Assembly (NCBI RefSeq): GCF_014201145.1
Contig: NZ_JACHDP010000001.1
Span: 1,984,001-2,048,000 of the forward strand
Direction: 5' to 3'
Origin: Micromonospora parathelypteridis
GTDB taxonomy: Bacteria > Actinomycetota > Actinomycetes > Mycobacteriales > Micromonosporaceae
DNA: 64,000 nt
The notes beneath the pieces were generated by a model. It made no database searches, was not told the origin of the DNA, and was given only the letters and a program-made list of their open reading frames with translations. Below, in pieces: positions 25,095-33,825 of this stretch (position 1 is its first letter; each line of letters begins with the position of its first letter). The translations under genes were made by a program, and so were the position numbers.

Positions 25095-25830
25095 CGTGAC
25101 GACGACACGGGCCGGCGGCCGTCACGGGAAACCGTGGCGTGCCGCCGGCGCGGCCGTCGTCGTCACCATGGCCATGATCGGTGCCGGCATGATCGGCGCC
25201 TCCCTGAAGACCACGCCCGCTCCCCGCCCGCCGCAGCCGCTGGCCCAGGCCGGCCCCGAGGTCACCGGGCCGCAGGCCACCGCCACCGACGTCCCGCCGG
25301 TCGATGGGCAGCCGCTCGATGGACAGCCGCTCGATGGGCAGCCGGCCGGTCAGGGAGATGCGCCGGCCGGACTGGCGCGCTCCGCACCGACCAGCATCGA
25401 GATCCCCCGGATCGGTGTCGACGCGACGATCATGTCGTTGGGCACCAACCCGGACGGCACCGTCCAGGTCCCCCCGCTGGATCAGGCCGACCAGGCCGGT
25501 TGGTACGAGCCGGGCGCGAGCCCCGGCGAGACCGGCAACGCGGTCATCGTCGGGCACGTGGACTCGGCGAAGCTCGGCCCGGCCGTCTTCTTCGACCTCG
25601 GCGCGCTCACCCCCGGCGACACCGTCACCGTGCGGCGGGCCGACGGTCTGGCAGCCACCTTCAAGGTCGACTCGGTGAAGTCGTACCCGAAGACGGCCTT
25701 CCCCACCGAGTTGGTGTACGGGCCCAGCGACCGGCCCAGCCTGCGGGTGGTCACCTGCGGCGGGCAGTTCGACGAGGCCGCCAAGAGCTACCCGGACAAC
25801 GTGGTCGTCTTCGCCAGCCTGGTGGGGTGA
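25078..25830 (+). CDS. srtF: Class F sortase
   Basis: A 250-residue sortase that joins secreted proteins to the cell wall. It has one N-terminal membrane helix (about 23-43), then a Pro-rich stalk with three repeats of DGQPL, and the sortase beta barrel from about 100. Catalytic His160 is in VIVGHVDS and Cys227 in VVTCGG, as in class F enzymes. After Cys227 there is no arginine to the C-terminus; the nearest is Arg223, so the position of the catalytic Arg is unclear. ATG 25078 overlaps the upstream gene by 17 bp; GTG 25096 is the alternative. The overlap suggests the upstream surface protein is its substrate. Confidence 0.9.
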   Translation: MVRSSDVTTTRAGGRHGKPWRAAGAAVVVTMAMIGAGMIGASLKTTPAPRPPQPLAQAGPEVTGPQATATDVPPVDGQPLDGQPLDGQPAGQGDAPAGLARSAPTSIEIPRIGVDATIMSLGTNPDGTVQVPPLDQADQAGWYEPGASPGETGNAVIVGHVDSAKLGPAVFFDLGALTPGDTVTVRRADGLAATFKVDSVKSYPKTAFPTELVYGPSDRPSLRVVTCGGQFDEAAKSYPDNVVVFASLVG

Positions 25831-25845
25831 CCCGCGACGAACGAA

Positions 25846-25889
25846 ACGCGGTCCGGCCGGTCGGGGTGACCCGACCGGCCGGACCGCGT
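25846..25889. terminator. Bidirectional terminator between srtF and glutamate dehydrogenase
   Basis: A perfect 20-bp stem (25846-25865 with 25870-25889), loop GTGA, centred between the two convergent stop codons at 25830 and 25904. Confidence 0.9.
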
Positions 25890-25903
25890 CCGGCGTACCT
25901 GAC

Positions 25904-28900
25904 TCAGGCGGCTGCTCCGGAGGTCCGCACCAGGGTGCGGATCTGGCGTAGCAGCACCGACAGGGCGGCGAGATCCGCCCGCGACTCGTCGAACTCCCCC
26001 ATCGCCCGCCGGGCGCGGTGGATCGAGGTCGCGTTCGACTGCTCCCACTGCTGCACCCGCTCGTGCGGCGGCAGGTCCTCCGGGGTGGAGTCGAGCACCT
26101 CCGCGGTGAGCGCGGCCAGCGCGGCGTACAGGTCGTAGCGCAGCGCCATCCGGGCCAGCGTCTGCCAGCGGTCCTCCCGCGGCAGCAGGGAGATCTTCGA
26201 CAGCAGCGAGTCCACCCGGAACAGGTCGGACAGCACGAAGTAGACCGAGGCCACCTCGCTGACGTCCCGCCCGCTGCTGTTGGCGGTCTCCACCACGTCC
26301 ATCAGGCCGAAGCTGTACATCAGCCGGGTCGCCTGCTCCGCCAGGTCACGGGGCAGCCCGCGATCGGTCATCGAGTCGATGTGCGCCGCGATGCCCTGCC
26401 GCTCGTTGCCGTAGAACAGGTCTTCCAGCCCCGGCAACAGCCGGGTGACCCCGTCGCGCAGCCGGGTGATCTCGGCCGGCACGTCGATCGGCGAGCGCCG
26501 GTTGGAGACCAGCCACCGCACCGCCCGGTCGAGAAGTCGACGGGTGTCCAGGTAGACGCTGGTCTGCAACTCGGGTGCGACCTTGTTGTCCAGCGCCTCG
26601 ACCGCGTCCCACAGCTCGCGCAGCCCGAACACCTCGCTGACCACCACGTAGGCGCGGATCACGTCCGCGGCACTGGCGGCGGTCTCCTCGACGACCCGGA
26701 AGACGAACGAGATGCCGCCCCGGTTGATCGCCTCGTTGACCAGCACCGTGGTGACGATGTCCCGGCGCAGGCGGTGCCGGCCCATCCGGTCGGCGAACCG
26801 CTCACGCATCGGTGTCGGGAAGTAGTTGACCAGGACCTCGGTCGTCCATTCCTCGTCCGCCAACCCTTCGGTGAGGATCTCCCGTTCCAGGACGATCTTC
26901 ACGTACGCGAGCAGCACCGCGAACTCCGGCGCGGTCAGGCCGGATTCGCTCCGAACCGCCAACTCCTCGTCCGGCGGCAGCGCCTCCAGCGCCCGGTCCA
27001 ACGCACCTGAGCGCTCCAACTCGTTGATCATCCGGCGGTGCACCGGGAGCAGCGAGGCGGCCTGGGCCTGGGCGTTGTTGATCGCCCGAGCCTGGTCGTA
27101 GTTGTCCCGCAGCACCAGCTCGGCGACCTCGTCGGTCATCCCGGCCAGCAGTTCGTCCCGCTCGGCGGTGGTCAACTCCCCGTCGGCCACCGCGGTGTTC
27201 AACAGGATCTTGATGTTCACCTCGTGGTCGGAGGTGTCCACCCCGGCTGCGTTGTCGATGAAGTCGGAGAAGATCCGGCCGCCGGTCAAGGCGTACTCGA
27301 TCCGGCCGAGCTGGGTCCAGCCCAGGTTGCCGCCCTCGCCCGCCACCCGGCAACGCAGGTTGCGTCCGTCCACCCGGATCGCGTCGTTGGACTTGTCGCC
27401 CACCTCGGCGTTGGTCTGCGTGGACGCCTTGACGTAGGTGCCGATGCCGCCGTTCCAGAACAGATCCACCGGTGCGGTGACGATCGCCTTCATCAGCTCC
27501 TGCGGCGACAGGTGTGCGACGTCATCGTCCAGGCCGATCGCCGCCCGGACCTGCGGCGTGATCGGGATGGACTTCGCGGTACGCGGGAAGATGCCACCGC
27601 CGGCCGAGATCAGCTCCCGGTTGTAGTCCTCCCAGGAGGATCGGGGCATGTCGAACAGCCGCCGACGCTCCGCGTACGAGGTGGCCGCTTCCGGCTCCGG
27701 GTCGAGGAAGATGTGCCGGTGGTCGAAGGCGGCCACCAGCCGGATGTGCTCGGACAGCAGCATCCCGTTGCCGAACACGTCGCCGGACATGTCACCGACG
27801 CCGACCACCGTGAAGTCCTGGGTCTGGGTGTCCAGGCCCAACTCCCGGAAGTGCCGCTTGACCGATTCCCAGGCGCCCCGCGCGGTGATGCCCATCTTCT
27901 TGTGGTCGTAGCCGGCGGAACCGCCGGAGGCGAACGCGTCGCCCAGCCAGAAGTTGTGCGCCGTGGAGATCTCGTTGGCGATGTCGGAGAACGTCGCCGT
28001 GCCCTTGTCGGCCGCCACCACCAGGTACGGGTCGTCGCCGTCGTGCCGGACCACGTCCACGGGCGGCACGATCTGCCCGCTGACGATGTTGTCGGTGACG
28101 TCCAGCATCGCGCCGACGAACTCCTGGTAGCAGGCGACCGCCTCGTCCCGGTCGCCCGGCTTCTGCTTCAGCACGAAGCCGCCCTTGGCACCCACCGGCA
28201 CGATCACGGTGTTCTTCACCATCTGCGCCTTGACCAGGCCGAGCACCTCGGTACGGAAGTCCTCCCGACGGTCGGACCAGCGCAACCCGCCCCGGGCCAC
28301 CGGCCCGAACCGCAGGTGCACACCCTCGAACCGGGGCGAGTAGACGAAGATCTCGAACTTCGGCCGGGGCGCCGGCAGATCCGGAATGGCCTGCGGGTCG
28401 AGCTTGAACGCCACGTACGCCTTCGGCCGCCCGTCGGAGCGCTTCTGGTAGAAGCTGGTCCGCAGGGTCGCCTCGATCAGCGTCAGGTACGAGCGCAGGA
28501 TCCGGTCCTGGTCGAGGCTGGCCACGTCGTCCAGCGCACCCCGGATCGTCTCCACCAGCTCACCGCTGCGCTGCTGACGCTGCTCGGCGCTGAGCTCGCC
28601 CGGCGCGAACCGGGTCTCGAACAGCTCCACCAGCAGTGCCGCGAGCTTCGGGTACGCGACGAAGGTCTGCTCCATGTAGTCCTGGGAGAAGACCGTGCCG
28701 GCCTGCCGCAGGTACTTCGCGTACGCGCGCAGCACCACCACCTGCCGCCAGGTCAACCCGCCGCGCAGCACCAGCTCGTTGAACCGGTCCACCTCGGCCT
28801 CGCCGCGCCAGGCCGCCGCGAAGGCGTTCTCCACGTGCGGGCGCACCTCGGCCAGCTCGTGGTGCCCCTCGGGCAGCATGAGGCCGAAGTCGTACAGGTA

Positions 28901-30988
28901 GACCCGACCGTCGATCCGGTCCACCTCGTACGGGTGCTCGTCGACCACCCGGACACCGAGTGAGTGCAGCACCGGCAGCACCGCGGAGAGCATCATCGGT
29001 TCGCCGTACCGGTAGACCTTGAACCGGACGTCCATCGCCTCGGCCAGGTCCGAACCGGGCACCCGGGTGCCGGGCCGAGGTGCGAGCTGCTTGCGGAACA
29101 GGTGCATCTCCAGCTGGCCGGGCTCCTCCAGCAGCTCCAGCTTCGCCAGGTCCTTCATCGCCTCGTACGGCGTGTGCCCGTCCTTGTAGCCCTCCGGGAA
29201 CGCGTCGGCGTACCGGGTGAACAGGTGCTTGGCCTGCTCGTCGCCGAGCTTGCGCTCCAGCACCAGCCGGTAGTCGTCGTCCCACAGTCGCGTCGCGTCG
29301 GCCAGTTCCTCGGCCAACAGGTCGGCGTCGATCTCGCCCGGCGGCCGGGTCGGGTCGGTGCGGACGATGAAGTGCACCCGAGCCAGCATCGACTCGGTGA
29401 CGCGGGTGGTGTAGTCCACCCCGACACCGTTCAGCTCACGCAGCAGGATGTCCTGCATACGCAGCCGGTTCTGGGTGGTGAACCGGTCCCGGGGGAGGTA
29501 GATCAGGCAGGAGATGAACCGTCCGTAGGCGTCCCGACGCAGGAAGACCCGCAGTTGCCGACGGCCGGCCATCCGCAGCACACCGATCACCGCGTGGTAG
29601 AGGTCGTCGGTCTTGATCTGGAACAGCTCGTCGCGTGGGTAGGTCTCCAGGATCTGGATCAGATCCTTGCCGGAGTGGCTGCGCCGACTGAGCCCGGAGC
29701 GGTCCAGCACCTCGGCCACCTTGCGGCGTACCACCGGCAGCTCGCGGACGCTGGTCCGGTAGGCGGCCGTGGAGAACAGGCCCAGGAAGCGCCGCTCGCC
29801 GATCACCTCGCCGAGCTCGTTGAAGATCTTGAAGCCGATGTAGTCCAGGTACGCCGAGCGGTGCACGGTGGCACGCGAGTTGGCCTTGGTGATGATGAGC
29901 AGGCGCTTCTCCAGCACCTTCTCGTGCGCCTCGGGGGTCATCGACGCCAGCGGCCGGGCGTCCGGCGCATCAGAGCGCAGGATGCCCAGACCGGTGCCGA
30001 GCACCGCCTCCAACGCCTTGCCGTCGACCGGGTCGGCGGCGTCGCCCCCAGGGGCGTCCACCAACCGGTACTCGCGGTAACCGAGGAAGGTGAAGTGGTC
30101 GTGTGCGAGCCACCGCAGCAGCTCCACCGAGTCGGTGATGTCCTTTTCCGGCACTGGTGGGCGGTTTTCCGAGGTACGGGCCGAGGCCAGCTCGTCGGCG
30201 AGCGCGAGGGAACGCTGACGCATCTTCGGCCAGTCCTCCACCGCCTCCCGCACATCGGTGAGCACCCGCTGCAACTCACGGCGCAGGCGGTCCCGCTCGG
30301 CCGCGTCCCGGACCGGGTCGATCTCGATCCGCATCCAGCTCTCGATGATGTCGCCGGCGATCGCGTCGTCCGGCTCCACGTCCGCGGAGACCTCGGTGAG
30401 CCGGCCCAACGGCTCACGCCGGACCACCACCAGCGGGTGGACCAGCAGGTGCACGTCCAGGTGGTACGAGTTGAGCAGCGCGGTCACCGAGTCGACCAGG
30501 AACGGCATGTCGTCGGTGACGATCTCGACGACCGTGTGGTGCTGGTCGGCGTGCGGCTCGTGGATCCGCAGCTTCAACTCGCCAGGCACCCGCTGCTGGG
30601 CGAGGTCCCGGTGCGCCCGGGCCGCGTCGAGCATCTCCTCTGCCGTGAAGCCGACCAGCTCCTCGTCCGGGGCGAACCGCCAGAAACGGCCGACAAGTGT
30701 CGCCGCGTCGTGGTCGTCCCCGGCGAGCGCGACAGCCTGGGCCACCAGGCGCTCCGCGTTGGGAACGGGTTCGTCGAGCTCGGCGTCCTCCACGTCGTCG
30801 GCCAACGCCTCGGTGGGCAGACCCAGATCGTAGATTGTGTCGATGCTCGACCCGGTCAGCCCGGTGACTCCCGTGTCGAGTCGGCCGTAGCCGTCCCCGT
30901 CGGTCGCCGAATCGAAGCTGTCGTCATCCCGGCCGGAGTCATCCTGCCGGAGGTCGGGTTCCGGTTTGATCGCCGGACGCCGGTCCAT
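25904..30988 (-). CDS. NAD-specific glutamate dehydrogenase, large (180-kDa) type
   Basis: A 1694-residue catabolic NAD-dependent glutamate dehydrogenase of the very large class known from Streptomyces, Mycobacterium and Pseudomonas. It deaminates glutamate to 2-oxoglutarate. The N-terminal half holds regulatory ACT-like and helical regions. The catalytic core includes GGLRWSDRREDFRTEVLGLV and the lysine motif VGAKGGFVLKQKPGDRDE. The NAD-binding part is VGVGDMSGDVFGNGMLLSEHIRL, and an extended C-terminal helical region ends SGAAA. Length is standard for the class. I choose ATG 30988 (MDRRPAIKPEP) with GAGGGGAG 8 nt upstream; GTG 30997 is in frame but too close to it. It is divergent from the PBP gene across 288 nt with no other clear feature. 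Confidence 0.95.
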   Translation of the reverse strand: MDRRPAIKPEPDLRQDDSGRDDDSFDSATDGDGYGRLDTGVTGLTGSSIDTIYDLGLPTEALADDVEDAELDEPVPNAERLVAQAVALAGDDHDAATLVGRFWRFAPDEELVGFTAEEMLDAARAHRDLAQQRVPGELKLRIHEPHADQHHTVVEIVTDDMPFLVDSVTALLNSYHLDVHLLVHPLVVVRREPLGRLTEVSADVEPDDAIAGDIIESWMRIEIDPVRDAAERDRLRRELQRVLTDVREAVEDWPKMRQRSLALADELASARTSENRPPVPEKDITDSVELLRWLAHDHFTFLGYREYRLVDAPGGDAADPVDGKALEAVLGTGLGILRSDAPDARPLASMTPEAHEKVLEKRLLIITKANSRATVHRSAYLDYIGFKIFNELGEVIGERRFLGLFSTAAYRTSVRELPVVRRKVAEVLDRSGLSRRSHSGKDLIQILETYPRDELFQIKTDDLYHAVIGVLRMAGRRQLRVFLRRDAYGRFISCLIYLPRDRFTTQNRLRMQDILLRELNGVGVDYTTRVTESMLARVHFIVRTDPTRPPGEIDADLLAEELADATRLWDDDYRLVLERKLGDEQAKHLFTRYADAFPEGYKDGHTPYEAMKDLAKLELLEEPGQLEMHLFRKQLAPRPGTRVPGSDLAEAMDVRFKVYRYGEPMMLSAVLPVLHSLGVRVVDEHPYEVDRIDGRVYLYDFGLMLPEGHHELAEVRPHVENAFAAAWRGEAEVDRFNELVLRGGLTWRQVVVLRAYAKYLRQAGTVFSQDYMEQTFVAYPKLAALLVELFETRFAPGELSAEQRQQRSGELVETIRGALDDVASLDQDRILRSYLTLIEATLRTSFYQKRSDGRPKAYVAFKLDPQAIPDLPAPRPKFEIFVYSPRFEGVHLRFGPVARGGLRWSDRREDFRTEVLGLVKAQMVKNTVIVPVGAKGGFVLKQKPGDRDEAVACYQEFVGAMLDVTDNIVSGQIVPPVDVVRHDGDDPYLVVAADKGTATFSDIANEISTAHNFWLGDAFASGGSAGYDHKKMGITARGAWESVKRHFRELGLDTQTQDFTVVGVGDMSGDVFGNGMLLSEHIRLVAAFDHRHIFLDPEPEAATSYAERRRLFDMPRSSWEDYNRELISAGGGIFPRTAKSIPITPQVRAAIGLDDDVAHLSPQELMKAIVTAPVDLFWNGGIGTYVKASTQTNAEVGDKSNDAIRVDGRNLRCRVAGEGGNLGWTQLGRIEYALTGGRIFSDFIDNAAGVDTSDHEVNIKILLNTAVADGELTTAERDELLAGMTDEVAELVLRDNYDQARAINNAQAQAASLLPVHRRMINELERSGALDRALEALPPDEELAVRSESGLTAPEFAVLLAYVKIVLEREILTEGLADEEWTTEVLVNYFPTPMRERFADRMGRHRLRRDIVTTVLVNEAINRGGISFVFRVVEETAASAADVIRAYVVVSEVFGLRELWDAVEALDNKVAPELQTSVYLDTRRLLDRAVRWLVSNRRSPIDVPAEITRLRDGVTRLLPGLEDLFYGNERQGIAAHIDSMTDRGLPRDLAEQATRLMYSFGLMDVVETANSSGRDVSEVASVYFVLSDLFRVDSLLSKISLLPREDRWQTLARMALRYDLYAALAALTAEVLDSTPEDLPPHERVQQWEQSNATSIHRARRAMGEFDESRADLAALSVLLRQIRTLVRTSGAAA

Positions 30989-31276
30989 CGGTGCCACTCC
31001 CCTCGACCCACCGCGTTGTGGGTCACTCTGCCGCTCAGCCTAGGCCTGCCGTTCTGCGCCTTCGTCGGCGGACCACTGGCCAGACGTCCGGATCGGGACT
31101 TTGTCCTTTCACCCGTTGCGGGTACGAGGTTGGCCGGCTGCGGGATACCCCGCCACGGGATGTTCATCACACTGGCCCGGCCCGTCTTTAGGCGCGCCCG
31201 CACACCTGGGGGACGTTCAGGACGGCGTCGGCGTACTACCGTGCGAGGGCACTCCGAGATCGGAAGGACCAGCTCC

Positions 31277-33241
31277 ATGCCCTTGTCGTACCCCCGGCCC
31301 CACCGGCCGAACCCCGTCCGCCGTGTGGCCGCCGCCTTCACCGCGGCCCTGCTCACGGCTGGCGTTCTGGCCGGCTGCTCGGGTGACGACGGGCCGCAGA
31401 GCACCGTCGACGCCTTCCTCGCCGGCTGGCGCAGCGGCGATCTCCAGGCGGTCGGTCTGATCGACCCGACCGGCGCCAAGCTGCCGTCGGCCGACGTGGC
31501 CCGCGAGATCAAGGAACTTTCCGGTGAGTTCGCGGCCACCCCGCCCACGCTGACGAGTCGCGGCGAGCCGAAGGTCACCAAGGACATCGCGACCGCGCCG
31601 ATCCGGGTGGAGTGGAAACTGCCCGGTGAGGCCCGCTGGGCGTACGACCGGGAGGTGCGGCTCGCCCACGGCGACGACGACCAGTGGCAGGTGATCTGGG
31701 AGCCCCGGGTGATGCACGAGCAGCTCACCAAGGGAGACCGGTTGGCGCTGCGCCGCGACGCCGGCACCCGGGCCGGGGTGCTGGACGCCGCCGGGCAGCC
31801 GCTCGTGACCCCCCGCCCGGTGGTCCGGGTCGGCGTGCAGCCGAACGGCGTCACCGACTTGAAGAAGCTGGTCAAGGACCTCGACGCGGCGTTCAAGGCG
31901 ATCCGCCCGGCGCTGGTCCCCGCCGTCGACCTGGCCGACCTTCCCGAGCGGGTCGCCAAGGCCGAGCCGGGTGCCTTCGTCGAGGTGGTGTCGCTCCGCG
32001 AGGAGGCGTACCTCCAGATCAAGCCCCGGATCTACGACCTGCCCGGCACCAAGTTCCAGTCCGACAAGATCGACCTGGCGCCGACCCGCGAGTTCGCCCG
32101 GGCGTTGCTCGGCACCGTCGACCCGGCGCAGGCCGACGACATCGCCGCGCACCCCGACCGGTACGTCGTCGGCGACATGGTCGGGCACGGCGGCCTGCAG
32201 GGCCGCTACGACGAGCGCCTGCGTGGCGGCACCGGGCTCACCGTGGTGGTCGAGCGTCTCGCCGAGGGCGGCAAGCTGGAGCCCACCGGCACCGAGTTGT
32301 TCCGCCGGGAGGCGCAGCCCGGGCAGGCGTTGAAGACCACGTTGGATGTCGCGATCCAGAACGCGGCCGACGGGGCGCTGCGTGCGGAGCCGCGCCGAGC
32401 CGCGCTGGTCGCGGTGCGGATCAGCGACAGCGCGGTGCTCGCTGCGGCGAACGGCCCCGGGCCGGCCGGGGAGAATCTGGCCTTCGCCGCCCAGGTGCCT
32501 CCGGGCTCCACGTTCAAGATGGTCAGCACACTGGGCCTGCTGGACCGGGGGGCGATCACCCTGGACGGGCCGGTGGCGTGCCCGAAGACCTTCACCGTCG
32601 ATGGCCGGTCCTTCAAGAACTCGGACAACTTCGAGCTCGGCTCGGTGCCGTTCCGCACCGACTTCGCCAAGTCCTGCAACACCGCGTTCGCGTCGCTGGC
32701 ACCGAAGCTGGGCGGCGACGGGCTGGCCGCCGCCGGTCGCGCACTGGGCCTGGAAGGTCAATGGGACCTCGGCGTCGACGCCTTCACCGGCAAGGTGTCA
32801 GCGAACGGCAGCCAGGCCGAGCAGGCAGCCGCCTCGTTCGGGCAGGGCACCACACTGGTCAGCCCGCTCGCCATGGCCGGCGCCACCGCAGCCGTCGCCC
32901 GAGGCCGGTTCGAGCAGCCGAAGCTGCTGACCGACCCGGCGCCGGCCAAGCCGGCCCCGGCGGGCGAGCAGCTCAAGCCAGAGTCGGTCGCGGCGCTGCG
33001 CACCATGATGCGCGAGGTGGTCACCAGCGGCACCGGCAGCGCGCTCAAGGATGTGCCAGGCGAGGTGTACGGCAAGACCGGCACCGCCGAGTACGACGAC
33101 AACCCCGCCCACACCCACGCCTGGTTCGTCGGCTGGCGGGGCGACGTGGCGTTCGCCGTGTTCGTGGAGAAGGGCGGCGCCAGCACGGCCTCAGCCGTCC
33201 CGATCGCCGAGCGCTTCCTCCGCGCCCTCCCCACCACCTGA
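31277..33241 (+). CDS. Penicillin-binding protein, lipoprotein transpeptidase with MecA-like N-terminus
   Basis: A 654-residue class B-type D,D-transpeptidase anchored as a lipoprotein and cross-linking peptidoglycan outside the membrane. The signal peptide ends at the lipobox LAGC (Cys about 37). An NTF2-like MecA N-terminal domain (STVDAFLAGWRSGDL) and a dimerisation domain follow. The transpeptidase motifs are complete: SxxK at Ser411 (GSTFK), SxN at Ser466 (SCN) and KTG at Lys600 (KTGT). Start ATG 31277 has GGAAGGA 8 nt upstream. The MecA-like N-domain is common in actinomycete PBPs and does not itself imply beta-lactam resistance. A hairpin terminator follows at 33268. Confidence 0.94.
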   Translation: MPLSYPRPHRPNPVRRVAAAFTAALLTAGVLAGCSGDDGPQSTVDAFLAGWRSGDLQAVGLIDPTGAKLPSADVAREIKELSGEFAATPPTLTSRGEPKVTKDIATAPIRVEWKLPGEARWAYDREVRLAHGDDDQWQVIWEPRVMHEQLTKGDRLALRRDAGTRAGVLDAAGQPLVTPRPVVRVGVQPNGVTDLKKLVKDLDAAFKAIRPALVPAVDLADLPERVAKAEPGAFVEVVSLREEAYLQIKPRIYDLPGTKFQSDKIDLAPTREFARALLGTVDPAQADDIAAHPDRYVVGDMVGHGGLQGRYDERLRGGTGLTVVVERLAEGGKLEPTGTELFRREAQPGQALKTTLDVAIQNAADGALRAEPRRAALVAVRISDSAVLAAANGPGPAGENLAFAAQVPPGSTFKMVSTLGLLDRGAITLDGPVACPKTFTVDGRSFKNSDNFELGSVPFRTDFAKSCNTAFASLAPKLGGDGLAAAGRALGLEGQWDLGVDAFTGKVSANGSQAEQAAASFGQGTTLVSPLAMAGATAAVARGRFEQPKLLTDPAPAKPAPAGEQLKPESVAALRTMMREVVTSGTGSALKDVPGEVYGKTGTAEYDDNPAHTHAWFVGWRGDVAFAVFVEKGGASTASAVPIAERFLRALPTT

Positions 33242-33267
33242 CCGACCTGGCACCACGAGCCGCGAGG

Positions 33268-33303
33268 ACCCAGACCCGGCCGGCGTCAGCGCCGGGTCTG
33301 GGT
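33268..33303 (+). terminator. Terminator after the PBP gene
   Basis: A perfect 13-bp stem (33268-33280 with 33291-33303) with a 10-nt loop, 27 nt after the stop. No U-tract. Confidence 0.75.
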
Positions 33304-33311
33304 CTGGGTCG

Positions 33312-33599
33312 GTGATCCACACCAGATCGGGACTGCTGACCTCCACCAGATCGCCGACATGGCGGCATCCGCGCGCGTGATCCACACCAGATCGGGACTG
33401 CTGACCTCCACCAGATCGCCGACATGGCGGCATCCGCGCGCGTGATCCACACCAGATCGCCGACATGGCGGCATCGGCGCGAGTGATCCACACCAGATCG
33501 CCAATATGGCGGCATCCAAGCGGCTGATCCACACCAGATCGCCGACCTGGCGGCATCCAAGCCGCCAGACACCCCCACATCGCCGATACGGTGTCGATC
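33312..33599. repeat. Tandemly expanded copy of a dispersed palindromic element
   Basis: Five left-arm units begin at 33312, 33377, 33442, 33483 and 33524. The first two are 65 bp and identical; the last three are 41 bp. All contain GATCCACACCAGATCG and most of the core ATCGCCGACATGGCGGCATC. The fifth arm (33526-33558) faces an inverted arm at 33567-33599, giving the same palindrome as at 41.8 and 58.4 kb. Confidence 0.9.
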
Positions 33600-33704
33600 A
33601 AGCGCCTCGCGAGGCGGCCCGGGTCCGAGGCCGCCCAGGTCTGAGGTCGCGCAGGTCCGAGGCCACGGGGTCTGAGGTCGCGCGGGTCCGAGGCGGCCCG
33701 GCCC

Positions 33705-33779
33705 AAGACGGCCCGGCCCAAGACGGCCCGGCCCAAGACGGCCCGGCCCAAGACGGCCCGGCCCGAGACGGCCCGGCCC
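33705..33779. repeat. Five 15-bp tandem repeats
   Basis: Units AAGACGGCCCGGCCC at 33705, 33720, 33735 and 33750 are identical; the fifth, at 33765, differs by one base. The array lies 46 bp past the arginase-family stop codon. Confidence 0.9.
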
Positions 33780-33825
33780 GAGGTCCGACGCGACGCGGTC
33801 TGAGGTCGCGCGGGTCCGGGGTGGC

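Larger units (their letters stand above)
33242..33825. repeat. Repeat-rich intergenic region between convergent PBP and arginase genes
   Basis: A 584-nt spacer made almost wholly of repeats. It contains a terminator (33268-33303), a tandem array of left arms of a dispersed palindrome with one full palindrome (33312-33599), and decayed repeats of TCTGAGGTCGCG (33640-33690 and 33800-33812). Five 15-bp tandem units (33705-33779) complete it. Short reading frames across it show period-driven composition and are not genes. Confidence 0.85.

Noticed and set aside
28964..31276. Long forward frame joined to the PBP gene
   Set aside because: It is antisense to the glutamate dehydrogenase. The PBP lipoprotein signal begins at 31277 with a good ribosome site.
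31277..33241. Beta-lactam resistance determinant (MecA)
   Set aside because: Only the N-terminal domain type is shared; such PBPs are normal in actinomycetes, and no regulators of resistance are near.
33312..33599. CRISPR-like array
   Set aside because: Units are direct, contiguous and of 65 or 41 bp without unique spacers, and no cas genes are present. They match arms of a palindrome found elsewhere in the window.
33191..33751. Minus-strand frames with VLGRA and WCGS-type repeats
   Set aside because: They are translations of tandem DNA repeats in an intergenic region; no start site or conserved domain supports them.
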